Of a stretch of DNA of 64,000 nucleotides, positions 10,802 through 20,401 are shown one piece after another (position 1 is the stretch's first letter; the number at the start of each line of letters is the position of its first letter). This stretch comes from Alphaproteobacteria bacterium HGW-Alphaproteobacteria-7 (lineage in GTDB: Bacteria > Pseudomonadota > Alphaproteobacteria > Sphingomonadales > Sphingomonadaceae), in the NCBI GenBank assembly GCA_002842735.1, contig PHEB01000013.1, positions 38,573 to 102,572 of the forward strand, read 5' to 3'. The translations under genes and the position numbers were made by a program. The notes under the pieces are model-generated. The model did no database searches, was not told the origin of the DNA, and worked only from the letters and a program-made list of their open reading frames with translations.

Positions 10802-11911
10802 CTATTCCTCAGTCCGGATCAGCACCGTTTCACCCAGCAGCAGGAACAGGAAGAACGGCGCCCATGCGGCCAGCAGCGGCGGATAACCGCCAAAGCTGCC
10901 CATCGCCAGCGCCGCATTATCGACCACGAAATAGGCAAACCCCAAAGCCATCCCGATGATCGCGCGCACGAACAGCTGGCCTGATCGCGCCAGCCCGAAC
11001 GCCGCAATCGAGCCGAGCAGCGGCATCAACAGCGCCGATAGCGGCCCCGACAGGCGGTGCCACCATTTGGCCCGCATTTCATCGGTATTGCGCCCGGCGG
11101 CATCGAACGCATCAATAGTGGCGCCGAGTTCCCAGAAGCTTTGCGCATCGGGATCGACCGATTGCAGCATGATCCGGTCTGGGGTGAGGCCTTCGCCCAC
11201 CACCAGTGGCGGCAGTGTTTCGCTGATCGCGCCGGCGACATCGAACCGTTGGGGCTGTTCCAGCCGCCAGCCGGGCGCGGCATAGGTTGCGCGGGCGCTG
11301 CGCACCTGCTGCCGGATGATCCCGCTCGGTGTGCGTTCGTACCAGGTAACGTTCGACAGCACGATATCATCGCCTGTCCCCATCAGCGTGGCGGCAGACA
11401 GGATGTTGGGGCCATCGGTGAGGTAGACGTTCGATCGCACACTTGTGCCCCCCGCCTCGGTGGCCGGGATCGGGCCATATTGCACCGACTCCCACGCCTT
11501 GAGGCTGGCATTGGCGCGGGTGACGACGCGTTCGTTAAAGGCGAAGCTGAGCAGCGATACCACCGCCGCCGTCAACAGCAGCGGGAACAATACCTGATGC
11601 GCGGAAAGCCCCGCCGCCTTCATCGCCACCACTTCGCTGTTCTGGTTGAGGGTGACAAGCGTGATCAGCGTCGCCAGCAGCACCGAATAGGGCAAAAACC
11701 GCGAAACGAGCTGCGGCAGGCGCAATCCGGCATAGCGCATGATTTCGGCCTGCCCATTGCCCGCAGCTTCAAGGATCTTGCCGGTCGCCGACAGCAGATC
11801 AAGCGCCAGCAGCACCAGCACCAGCATGACCAGCACCGCGACAATGCGCACCACGAACATTTTCGCAAGATACAGCGTCAGCGTGCGCGAAGGGAAGAAA
11901 TCGAGCTGCAT
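10802..11911 (-). CDS. lptG: LPS export permease LptG
   Basis: YjgP/YjgQ architecture; directly follows lptF in the same orientation. Confidence 0.9.
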   Translation of the reverse strand: MQLDFFPSRTLTLYLAKMFVVRIVAVLVMLVLVLLALDLLSATGKILEAAGNGQAEIMRYAGLRLPQLVSRFLPYSVLLATLITLVTLNQNSEVVAMKAAGLSAHQVLFPLLLTAAVVSLLSFAFNERVVTRANASLKAWESVQYGPIPATEAGGTSVRSNVYLTDGPNILSAATLMGTGDDIVLSNVTWYERTPSGIIRQQVRSARATYAAPGWRLEQPQRFDVAGAISETLPPLVVGEGLTPDRIMLQSVDPDAQSFWELGATIDAFDAAGRNTDEMRAKWWHRLSGPLSALLMPLLGSIAAFGLARSGQLFVRAIIGMALGFAYFVVDNAALAMGSFGGYPPLLAAWAPFFLFLLLGETVLIRTEE

Positions 11912-11917
11912 ATGTCC

Positions 11918-13204
11918 CTATTCTGCCGGGGCCGCTGCCGTTCCGGGCACGGGACGATAGGCGCGCTGGGTGCGGCGCCCGAACAGCTTGCCCACCCGCT
12001 TCGACAATTTGGCGAAGACCGTTTCCAGCGCGCCAATCGCCTGACCGCCCGGCACATAGGCAACACGGTAATACATCCAGATGATCAGCGCGGCGAACAG
12101 CGCGAACGGCACCCACAGCGCCAGCACCGGATCCAGCCGGCCCAGCGCGGCGACATCTTCGCCGTATTGATTGATCTTGTGATAGGCGACCACCATCACG
12201 ATCGACACAAACACGCCGAGCGCGCTGGTCGATCGTTTGGGCGGGATCGCCAGCGCCACCGCAAGCAGCGGCATCAGGAACATCATCACGATTTCGACCA
12301 GCCGGAAATTAAAGCTGGCAAGGCTGGCAGCGCGTTCCTGCGTGGGGCTTTTGTCGCTCCAGCCGATGCTCAGCAGTTCGGGCAGGATATATTCGCGGGT
12401 CGCATCGCCGCGATCACGAAATTGCTCGATCGCGGGCAGATCGATCGGCAGATCGTGACGGCTGAACGACAGCACGCGCGGCGTGTTGCCGCCGCCTTTC
12501 TGCATGGTGGTGTCCTGGATGATCGTGCCTTCGCTCAGCCGCAGGATGATCGTATCGGGATTGTCACGCGTGGCAAGGAACGCCCCTTCGCGCGCGCTGA
12601 TCGACAGCACCTGACCTTTGTTGTTGGCGACCCGCGCGAAAATGCCGATCAGCCGCCGCCCATCGTCCTCGCTCGCTTCGATCCGCAAGGCCATACGGTC
12701 AGCAAGGGTGGTGAACTCCCCGACCTTGATCGAGGCACCCAGCGCGCCTGATCGCAGTTCGTAATCCATCTGTTCGTAATAATAGCGGCTGATCGGCTGG
12801 ATGTAGAACACCAGCGCCACATTGATCGCAACCAGCACCAGCGTGATCGCATAGGGCATCCTGAGCAGGCGGTTATACGACAGCCCGACCGCGCGCATCG
12901 TGTCCAGTTCGGATGAGGTGGCGAGTTTGCGGAAGGCAAGCAACACGCCCAGCAGCAGGCCCAGCGGGATGGCGAGGCTGGCATATTCGGGGATCAGCGC
13001 CCCCAGCATCTTGAACACCACCGCCACCGGCCCGCCTTCAACCGCGACGAAATCGAACAGGCTAAGCATTTTGTCGAGCAGCAACAACGAGGCGGCCAGC
13101 GCGAACACGCCCAGCATCGGCATGATGGTAAGCCGCAGGATATACCGGTCAACGCTGGGGATCAGATTGTGCAAGTGCGGTTCCGTCGATTGCGCGAAGG
13201 CCAT
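11918..13204 (-). CDS. lptF: LPS export permease LptF
   Basis: DRYILRLTIMPMLGVFALAASLLLLDKMLSLFDFV; LLGVLLAFRKLATSSELDTMRAVGLSYNRLLR. Confidence 0.9.
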   Translation of the reverse strand: MAFAQSTEPHLHNLIPSVDRYILRLTIMPMLGVFALAASLLLLDKMLSLFDFVAVEGGPVAVVFKMLGALIPEYASLAIPLGLLLGVLLAFRKLATSSELDTMRAVGLSYNRLLRMPYAITLVLVAINVALVFYIQPISRYYYEQMDYELRSGALGASIKVGEFTTLADRMALRIEASEDDGRRLIGIFARVANNKGQVLSISAREGAFLATRDNPDTIILRLSEGTIIQDTTMQKGGGNTPRVLSFSRHDLPIDLPAIEQFRDRGDATREYILPELLSIGWSDKSPTQERAASLASFNFRLVEIVMMFLMPLLAVALAIPPKRSTSALGVFVSIVMVVAYHKINQYGEDVAALGRLDPVLALWVPFALFAALIIWMYYRVAYVPGGQAIGALETVFAKLSKRVGKLFGRRTQRAYRPVPGTAAAPAE

Positions 13205-13327
13205 AACGCCCTAGCGCCTTCGGGCTCGCGCGTCATGCCCCCAATTCCGGTTGCCGTAAAAGCCGCCGAACGGCCCGCAATTGAACAAGATGACCCGGCC
13301 ACCGCAAACCCCGCCCGACCGGCCGCC

Positions 13328-13738
13328 TCACGCTTTCTCAAGCGTGCATTGCAGCGGGTGCTGGTTCTGCTTGGCGAAATCCATCACCTGATTGACCTTG
13401 GTTTCGGCGATTTCATAAGGGAAAATCCCGCACACGCCGACCCCGCGCTGGTGCACGTGGAGCATCACGCGGGTGGCCTGTTCCAGATCCATGCTGAAAA
13501 AGCGTTTGAGCACCAGCACCACGAACTCCATCGGGGTGTAGTCATCATTCAGCATCAGCACTTTGTACTGGTTCGGCTTTTTGGGCTTGGCGCGGGTCTT
13601 GGTGGCGACGCCGATCTGGCTGTCGCCGCTGCCGTCATCATCCTTGCCGCCGTCTTCATCGCCCGCGCACACGCGATCCACGCGCCGCAGGGGCAGCGCG
13701 GCAAGAGCGGGCAGGGCAGGCGGTCGCTGGATCGGCAT
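13328..13738 (-). CDS. clpS: ATP-dependent Clp protease adaptor ClpS
   Basis: [58 protein letters not shown]. Confidence 0.95.
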   Translation of the reverse strand: MPIQRPPALPALAALPLRRVDRVCAGDEDGGKDDDGSGDSQIGVATKTRAKPKKPNQYKVLMLNDDYTPMEFVVLVLKRFFSMDLEQATRVMLHVHQRGVGVCGIFPYEIAETKVNQVMDFAKQNQHPLQCTLEKA

Positions 13739-13802
13739 GAGCCCCCATTATGGGATATGCGGCCCCATTCGCAAGCGCTTGCTGCGCGTGTGTAGGCCAG
13801 AG

Positions 13803-13842
13803 ACAAAGAAAAGGCCGGACAAACCCGCAGGTCTGTCCGGCC
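13803..13842 (-). terminator. Rho-independent terminator downstream of phasin gene
   Basis: Minus strand: GGCCGGACAgacctgcgggttTGTCCGGCCTTTTCTTTG. Confidence 0.75.
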
Positions 13843-13916
13843 CGGCGCTTTTCAGCGCGCTTTCGTAAACCGGGATTGGGAGAGAGGAGAGAGGCCCGGT
13901 TCAGAAACTTGTGTGC

Positions 13917-14726
13917 TTATGCAGCCTTCGAGATCTTCTCGGCGGCGACGCTGGCGCGGTTCGAAATCGGAGCGAAAGCATCGTTATAGAGCTTCACCCA
14001 GGCTTCGGTGCGCTTCGAGCCGAACGAGACCAAGGCATCGAAGTTGCGACGGGCGATTTCGCCCTGCAGCTGCATCAGTTCGGTCGGCGACTTGACGGCC
14101 GCAACCTTCTTGACGTCTTCGGTGACTGTTTCGATCACGGTCTTGCCGGTTTCGATGTCGCTGCGGACAATGTCCTGTGCGCCAGCGAAGAAGATCTTGC
14201 CGCTTTCGACGACGGCATCGACGTTCGCCTTGCTGAATTCGCCAGCTTCGGCAGCCAGAACGGTGGTCTTGGCATAGGCAGTCTTTGCACGGGTCTGGAC
14301 GTCAGCGATGACTTCCTTGGCGGTGGCGGCGATGTCGGTGTTCTTGGCAGTGGCCATGATGGTATCCTTTAATTTGATGACAGGGTTGGTCTTGGGCGCG
14401 GCGGCAGGCTTGCCGGCATTGCGGACAGCCTTCTTGGCCAGCACGGGCTTCTTGACCGTGGGCTTGGCAGTTGCCGTCTTCTTGACGGTCTTGGCAGCGG
14501 GTGTCTTGGCCACGGCTGCCTTTTTGGCGAGCGGGGCTTTCTTCTTCGGCGCTGCGGTTTTGGTTGCGGCCGGGGCAGCCTTCGCCACCTTGGCGGCGGG
14601 CGCTGCTACAGCCTTCGGTGCGGCTACAACCTTGGCCGATGCTTCGGCATAGGCTTTTTGCGCGGCGGCATCGATCTTGGCGATCGGGGCGGTGGCTTCA
14701 GCGGCAGTGTTTTTAACTTCGGACAT
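13917..14726 (-). CDS. Phasin family protein with Ala/Lys/Pro-rich N-terminal tail
   Basis: C-terminal phasin_2-like helix (LMQLQGEIARRNFDALVSFGSKRTEAWVKLYNDAFAPI); N-terminal AAPKKKAPLAKKAAVAKTPAAK repeats; adjacent to phaC. Confidence 0.88.
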   Translation of the reverse strand: MSEVKNTAAEATAPIAKIDAAAQKAYAEASAKVVAAPKAVAAPAAKVAKAAPAATKTAAPKKKAPLAKKAAVAKTPAAKTVKKTATAKPTVKKPVLAKKAVRNAGKPAAAPKTNPVIKLKDTIMATAKNTDIAATAKEVIADVQTRAKTAYAKTTVLAAEAGEFSKANVDAVVESGKIFFAGAQDIVRSDIETGKTVIETVTEDVKKVAAVKSPTELMQLQGEIARRNFDALVSFGSKRTEAWVKLYNDAFAPISNRASVAAEKISKAA

Positions 14727-14743
14727 GATGACCTCGCTTCATG

Positions 14744-14802
14744 TTGCACTGCACAAAATAGTGATTGCAACTGCGAAGTCAAGCATTTTTGTGCAGTGCA
14801 CA
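14744..14802. promoter_or_regulatory. Inverted TGCACTGCACAA motifs, candidate PhaR operator
   Basis: TTGCACTGCACAAAAT ... ATTTTTGTGCAGTGCACAA, arms reverse-complementary over 14 nt, in the phasin promoter region. Confidence 0.6.
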
Positions 14803-14851
14803 ATTTTGCTTTATATTATTGAAGTTATGCGATAATTCGAAAATCATCCGC

Positions 14852-16762
14852 TCAACGCGTCTTGACGTAACGTCCCGGCGCATCCTCGATTCCCGCATCG
14901 CCCTTGCCGCCGGGTGCGCGTTTGCCCTTGGCCGGGACGCGCGTGTCGGATTGGCGGTGCAGCCATTCGAGCCAATGCGGCCACCAGCTGCCAGGGTGTT
15001 CGGTGGCGCTTTCGACAAAGGCTTTGAGCGATGGCGCCGCGCTGTCTCCCACCCAATATTGATACTTGCCCGCAGCCGGAGGATTGACCACGCCTGCAAT
15101 GTGGCCTGATCCGGCCAGCAGAAATTCCAGCGGCCCGGTAAAGTGCTGCGTGATCCGCCACACGCTTTCCGCCGGCGCAATGTGATCTTCGCGCCCGGCC
15201 TGCACAAAACTGGGCGTTGCCACCTGTGTCAGATCAATCGGTGTGCCGTCGGCTTGCAACGCATCGGGCACCACCAGCTTGTTGTCGCGGTAGAGGTCTC
15301 GCAGGTAATCATTGTGCCACTTGGCGGGCAGGTTGGTGACGTCGCCGTTCCAGTGCAGCAGGTCGAACGCCGGGTAATCTTCGCCGAGCAGGTAATTGTT
15401 GACCACATAATTCCAGATCAGATCGCGTCCACGCAGCGCGTTGAACGCGGCGGCCAGATAGCGCCCATCGAGATAGCCTTGTTGTGACGACAACTGCCCG
15501 ATCATCTCCAACTGGCCATCATCGATGAAATTTTTCAGGTCGCCGCTCTTTTCGAAATCGACCTGCGCGGTGAAGAAGGTCGCGCTCTTGACCTTATCGG
15601 ACTCACCCCGGCGGGACAGGATCGCCAGCGTCGCCGCCAGCGTGGTGCCCGCGACACAGTAACCGATGGTGTGGACGTGGGGCACGCCCAGCCGCGCGCG
15701 AACATGGTCGATCGCGTCGATCTGGGCGCGGATGTAATCATCCCACACCACATCGGCCATGCTTTCGTCGGCCGATTTCCAGCTGACCACGAACACGCTG
15801 AGCCCCTGATCCACCGCCCATTTGATGAAGCTTTTCTTCGGCGTCAGATCGAGGATATAGAACCGGTTGATCCACGGCGGGAAGATGATCAGCGGCACTT
15901 CGAGCACGGTTTCGGTGGCCGGACTATACTGGATCAGCTGATACAGCGGGGTTTCATGCACCACCTTGCCCGGCGTCGCGGCGAGGTTTTCGCCCAACCG
16001 GAACGCGTCGGGATCAGTGTGAGTCAACTGCCCGCGCTTCATGTCGTTGATCAGGTGCTGCATCCCGCGCACCAGATTTTGCCCGCGGGTTTCGACGGTG
16101 CGCTTCATCACCACCGGGTTCAGCGCCACGAAATTGTCCGGGCTCATCGCTTCGGTCAGCGCGCTGACCGCGAATTCGAGCTGCTGGCGCTTGGCGCGAT
16201 CAAGCCCGTCCATGCCCTTGACCGATTGGCGGAAGTAATCGGCCAGCAGCAGATAGGTCTGGTGCAGCAGCAGGAAGGCCGGGTGTTCGCGCCATGCGGG
16301 ATCGGAAAAGCGCCGGTCGCTTTTGGGCAGCGCGGCAGGATCGGGCGCTTCGGGTGCCGCGCCGCCCCCGGTCACGCCTGCGACAAACCGTTCCATCACG
16401 CCTGACCATAATTTCAGCGAATCCTGCGCCAGCCGGGCCTGGGCATCAAACAGCCCCTTGGGCAGTTGGCCCAGCATGCTTTGCGAAAGCACCAGCCATT
16501 GCGCCGGATCAAGCGTGTTCGCGCCCTTGGCCGCTTTGGTGGCTGCCGCCTGCGCCTGATGCGTCGCGAAATCGAGCCATAGTTGCTGCAATTGCGCGCT
16601 GGCGCTGGCCCATTCGCCCAACTCCCCCGCATCGATCCCCTGCGGCAACAGCGATTCGATCCCCTTGCCCGACATCATTTCACGCATGGCGTTGCCTTGC
16701 ATGTCGAAGAACCCCTTGAGGCTTTCGCCTGCACCAGCCATCGGGTTGTTATCGTCTGCCAT
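14852..16762 (-). CDS. phaC: Class I poly(R)-hydroxyalkanoic acid synthase
   Basis: Lipase-like box GYCVAGT; FIDDGQLEMIGQLSSQQGYLDG; SGHIAGVVNPP. Confidence 0.95.
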   Translation of the reverse strand: MADDNNPMAGAGESLKGFFDMQGNAMREMMSGKGIESLLPQGIDAGELGEWASASAQLQQLWLDFATHQAQAAATKAAKGANTLDPAQWLVLSQSMLGQLPKGLFDAQARLAQDSLKLWSGVMERFVAGVTGGGAAPEAPDPAALPKSDRRFSDPAWREHPAFLLLHQTYLLLADYFRQSVKGMDGLDRAKRQQLEFAVSALTEAMSPDNFVALNPVVMKRTVETRGQNLVRGMQHLINDMKRGQLTHTDPDAFRLGENLAATPGKVVHETPLYQLIQYSPATETVLEVPLIIFPPWINRFYILDLTPKKSFIKWAVDQGLSVFVVSWKSADESMADVVWDDYIRAQIDAIDHVRARLGVPHVHTIGYCVAGTTLAATLAILSRRGESDKVKSATFFTAQVDFEKSGDLKNFIDDGQLEMIGQLSSQQGYLDGRYLAAAFNALRGRDLIWNYVVNNYLLGEDYPAFDLLHWNGDVTNLPAKWHNDYLRDLYRDNKLVVPDALQADGTPIDLTQVATPSFVQAGREDHIAPAESVWRITQHFTGPLEFLLAGSGHIAGVVNPPAAGKYQYWVGDSAAPSLKAFVESATEHPGSWWPHWLEWLHRQSDTRVPAKGKRAPGGKGDAGIEDAPGRYVKTR

Positions 16763-16921
16763 AGCCTGAACTGTCCCTTGTCCGACGCGCGTTATATAGT
16801 GCCGCCAATCCGGGCGCGCGGCAATTGCCGAAAACGCCTTCCCACTGGCCGAGATATTAGCCTAGGAGGAAATCGGCGTGTTGCCCACTCAATCCCGCCC
16901 GAGACAAGGTGATGACAGGCG

Positions 16922-18121
16922 ATGAATGATCAGTTCTATCGGATGAAGCGAATGCCCCCCTATGTAATCGCGGAGGTCAACGCCATGCGTCATGCCGCGC
17001 GGCTGGCCGGGCAGGACATCATCGATCTGGGCATGGGCAACCCTGATCAACCCCCGCCGCAGCACGTCATCGACAAGCTGTGCGAGGTTGCGGCCAAGCC
17101 CAATGCGCATGGCTATTCACAGTCCAAGGGCATTCCCGGTCTGCGCCGCGCGCAGGCGGGATATTATGCCCGGCGGTTCGGGGTCGAACTTGATCCCGAA
17201 AGCGAAGTGGTGGTGACGATGGGATCGAAGGAGGGGCTGTCCAGCCTCGCCACAGCGATCATCGCGCCGGGTGATGTGGTGCTGGCCCCCAACCCGTCCT
17301 ATCCGATCCACACTTTCGGGTTCATCATCGCGGGCGCAACGATCCGGTCGGTGCCGACCACCCCTGACGAGGAATACTGGATCTCGTTAGAACGGGCGAT
17401 GAACTTCACCGTGCCGCGCCCCAGCGTGCTGGTGGTGAGTTACCCGTCGAACCCCACCGCCGAGGTGGTCGATCTGGCGTTTTACGAACGGCTGGTCGCC
17501 TGGGCGAAGGAAAATCAGGTCTGGGTGGTGAGCGACCTTGCCTATTCCGAGCTTTATTACGATGGCAAGCCAACTCCGTCGATCATGCAGGTGCCGGGCG
17601 CGATGGATGTCGCGATTGAGTTTACCAGCATGAGCAAGACCTATTCGATGGCAGGCTGGCGGATGGGCTTTGCGGTCGGCAACAAACAGCTGATCGCGGC
17701 GCTGACACGGGTAAAATCCTATCTCGACTACGGCTCTTTCACCCCGGTTCAGGCGGCGGCTTGCGCGGCGTTGAATGGCCCGCAGGACATTGTTGAAACC
17801 AACCGCGAGCTTTACCGCAAGCGGCGCGACGTGATGGTCGAAGCGTTCGGCCGGGCAGGCTGGGATATTCCTGCGCCACCCGCATCAATGTTCGCCTGGG
17901 CCCCGCTGCCGCCAGCCTTGCGCAGTATGGGCAGCCTTGAATTTTCCAAACAATTGCTCACCCAGGCACAAGTCGCGGTTGCACCCGGCGTGGGTTATGG
18001 TGAAAATGGCGAAGGCTATGTCCGAATCGCGATGGTCGAAAACGAACAGCGGCTCAGGCAGGCAGCGCGCAACGTCAAACGCTATTTGCAGTCAGTCGGG
18101 GTGAACAGTTCGGGGGCCTGA
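16922..18121 (+). CDS. PLP-dependent aminotransferase (AlaC-like)
   Basis: Class I/II aminotransferase; PLP lysine in SMSKTYSMAGWRMGF; SYPSNPTAEV; VVSDLAYSELYYDG. Confidence 0.9.
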   Translation: MNDQFYRMKRMPPYVIAEVNAMRHAARLAGQDIIDLGMGNPDQPPPQHVIDKLCEVAAKPNAHGYSQSKGIPGLRRAQAGYYARRFGVELDPESEVVVTMGSKEGLSSLATAIIAPGDVVLAPNPSYPIHTFGFIIAGATIRSVPTTPDEEYWISLERAMNFTVPRPSVLVVSYPSNPTAEVVDLAFYERLVAWAKENQVWVVSDLAYSELYYDGKPTPSIMQVPGAMDVAIEFTSMSKTYSMAGWRMGFAVGNKQLIAALTRVKSYLDYGSFTPVQAAACAALNGPQDIVETNRELYRKRRDVMVEAFGRAGWDIPAPPASMFAWAPLPPALRSMGSLEFSKQLLTQAQVAVAPGVGYGENGEGYVRIAMVENEQRLRQAARNVKRYLQSVGVNSSGA

Positions 18122-18243
18122 TTTCGCGGCGCAAGGCAGAGGTCTGACGAGGCATTACGTATTCGGATGCGACATAGGAGAATCCCCTACCGATTTGCGT
18201 CGCCCGATGTGTTAAACGGGATTCACTGCTGAAGGAGAGCCCA

Positions 18244-18846
18244 ATGTTGTCCGGAGCCGCACGGCGGCTGACCGACAGGCAGCGCGCAGTGATAGAGCGC
18301 ATTGATCGCCGCGTGCCAATCAAGGTTATCGCGCAGGAGCTTGGCGTATCCGAAACCCGGATAAACCAGCATATCCGCGTGCTTAAAGACGTTTACGAGG
18401 CTGGCAGCCTGGGCGAGTTGGTCGAAAATTATCGCGCCACGCGCGGGCCGGAATTGTCGCCAGAGGATCAGGGAAACGACCTAGGGGGCAGCCCTGATGC
18501 AGTTTTGCGTCCCCCCTTGAGCGAACCTGCATACACAAATAATCAGATTAACGCGGCGACGGATTTTCCTGATTTGGGCGGTCGGGATGACCCGGGCCAA
18601 CTGGTTCTGAGCGACGCGATGCCCCTGATTGATCAGGCGCCGTGGCTCAGACCGGGCGAACCGAGGGTGGTCCCCGGAGTGCTCGACGGTGAGCATGCCG
18701 TTCTGCTTCGCCTGGGAGCCATTGTGGGGATCGCATCAGGGATCCTTGCCGCCGTGGTGCTGACTGTGACCGCAGCCGTGGCCCTGAGCGATGCGATGAA
18801 TGGCAAGGCGGCCGTCTCTGTGGAAAATCCTCAAGTTGCCGGCTGA
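18244..18846 (+). CDS. LuxR-type HTH protein with C-terminal transmembrane segment
   Basis: LTDRQRAVIERIDRRVPIKVIAQELGVSETRINQHIRVLKDVY HTH; TM LGAIVGIASGILAAVVLTVTAAVAL. Confidence 0.75.
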   Translation: MLSGAARRLTDRQRAVIERIDRRVPIKVIAQELGVSETRINQHIRVLKDVYEAGSLGELVENYRATRGPELSPEDQGNDLGGSPDAVLRPPLSEPAYTNNQINAATDFPDLGGRDDPGQLVLSDAMPLIDQAPWLRPGEPRVVPGVLDGEHAVLLRLGAIVGIASGILAAVVLTVTAAVALSDAMNGKAAVSVENPQVAG

Positions 18847-18871
18847 GCACCGGCGGCTGCGGAGTATCACG

Positions 18872-19228
18872 ATGAACGAACGTATCCTGTCCGACGCCCA
18901 TCAATTGAAGAAACTGGTCCGCGAAGCCGAGGCGATTGCCGATGAATCGATCATTGCCATGGCCCGTTTGAAGCAGGCGATGCTGGCCGCGCGCCAGAAC
19001 CCTGAAGTCGAAGTCCACACCGGCCAGCGCGCGCTGATGCGGCTGACCGAGGCTGAAAGTCAGGCCATGGCGATGTCCACCAATCTGCTGCGTGTCCACG
19101 ATGAATTGAGCAAGGTTGCCCGCGTTCACGCTGGCGGGGATGCCGGCCACGAGACGATTATTCCGGCGGAAGCGGTTGCCACTTCGACCGCGACCAATGC
19201 CTTGCGCCCGGAATCGGTCATCGCCTGA
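18872..19228 (+). CDS. Hypothetical helical protein
   Basis: Co-directional small ORF MNERILSDAHQLKKLVREAEAIADESIIAMARLKQAML; no family recognised. Confidence 0.55.
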   Translation: MNERILSDAHQLKKLVREAEAIADESIIAMARLKQAMLAARQNPEVEVHTGQRALMRLTEAESQAMAMSTNLLRVHDELSKVARVHAGGDAGHETIIPAEAVATSTATNALRPESVIA

Positions 19229-19242
19229 TTTGGCACCCCCTG

Positions 19243-19740
19243 ATGCTTGAGCTGTTCAACATCTATCGCGGCGATGCGCAACATATCGCCAGTGTCTTGC
19301 TGGCACTGGCGATATGGCGCTGGGGTGCGGCACCCGAACGCTGGCTGATTGTGATATTCATCGCCGCGATGGTGCTGCCCGTAAGAATTGCGGAATGGGC
19401 TGGAATTGGCGATCTGGTTTTTGGCCCGAACGCTGCACTCTATGTTGGCATCGACCTGCTGGCGGGCATCGGGTTCGTGGCAGTGGCGCTGAAAGCCAAC
19501 CGCAATTACCCATTGTGGATCGCCGGCTTCCAGCTGGTCGCGATCAGCGCACATGCAGTCAAAGGGCTGGTCGATACGGTGTCTCCGATCGCGTATCTGA
19601 TCCTCGCCAGCGGCCCATCCTATTGCCAGCTGGCACTGATATTTGCCGGGTTCGCCCGCCATGTCACCCGAACGCGCCAGTTCGGCCCCTATCGCGATTG
19701 GCGCTCATCGACGCCCGGTGCGCAGTGGCCAAGCCTGTGA
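19243..19740 (+). CDS. Hypothetical membrane protein
   Basis: Multiple hydrophobic helices (IASVLLALAIWRWG, LIVIFIAAMVLPVRIAEW, YVGIDLLAGIGFVAVAL). Confidence 0.55.
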   Translation: MLELFNIYRGDAQHIASVLLALAIWRWGAAPERWLIVIFIAAMVLPVRIAEWAGIGDLVFGPNAALYVGIDLLAGIGFVAVALKANRNYPLWIAGFQLVAISAHAVKGLVDTVSPIAYLILASGPSYCQLALIFAGFARHVTRTRQFGPYRDWRSSTPGAQWPSL

Positions 19741-19798
19741 TTGCGCCAGGGATGTCGATGCCAGATCCTTTCGCCGCGCAGGCGGAACTGCGGGCACC

Positions 19799-20221
19799 AT
19801 GGTGATGCTGGCACCCCCACCCGCGCATGACCATGCATCATCGCACGAGCAGCGCACCTCGGCGATGGTCAACTATTTGCGCAGTGTGGTGTTGACGCCG
19901 CCTGCCCTGCACGAACGCGGCCATGCGATCTTTGTGGATGCGCAGCGCGCCTTTCTGGGCGATGCGGCCTTTGGCATGGGCAGCCTCGGCACATTGCACC
20001 TGCGGATGCGGGCGCTGTTTGGCGAGGCTTTGCGGCTGGGCGCATCGGGCCTCATCCTCGCGCATAATCACCCTTCGGGACAGTGCCAGCCAAGCGGCTC
20101 TGATCTGACCGCCACACGGCAATTGCAGGATGTCGCCCGCGCGCTCGATATCACGCTGATCGATCATCTCATTTTCACCAACAGGGCAGTCTATTCGATG
20201 CGCGCAGGGGGGCTGCTGTGA
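19799..20221 (+). CDS. RadC-like JAB/MPN domain protein lacking the N-terminal HhH region
   Basis: JAMM motif LILAHNHPSGQCQPSGSDLTATRQLQDVARALDITLIDHLIF. Confidence 0.85.
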   Translation: MVMLAPPPAHDHASSHEQRTSAMVNYLRSVVLTPPALHERGHAIFVDAQRAFLGDAAFGMGSLGTLHLRMRALFGEALRLGASGLILAHNHPSGQCQPSGSDLTATRQLQDVARALDITLIDHLIFTNRAVYSMRAGGLL

Positions 20222-20401
20222 ACGCCATCCTGTCTGCAAGCCGGTTTCAACGCAGCGACGAGATGATCCCGCAGTTGCGCGAAGCAGCGGACATGACGCT
20301 TGATCATCACGGATACTCTAAACCGGGGCAAGTCTGGACTTGGGGCAGCGGATCGGTCAATCTGCCGTCCGCAAACCAGTGATTTAAGGAAGCCTGATCC
20401 G

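Noticed and set aside
11057-12751. 564-aa + strand ORF antisense to lptG/lptF
   Set aside because: High-GC shadow ORF; Arg/His/Gln-rich low-information translation, while the minus strand encodes clear LptF/LptG.
18244-18846. Quorum-sensing LuxR regulator
   Set aside because: Only the HTH is LuxR-like; there is no autoinducer-binding domain and no luxI in the window.
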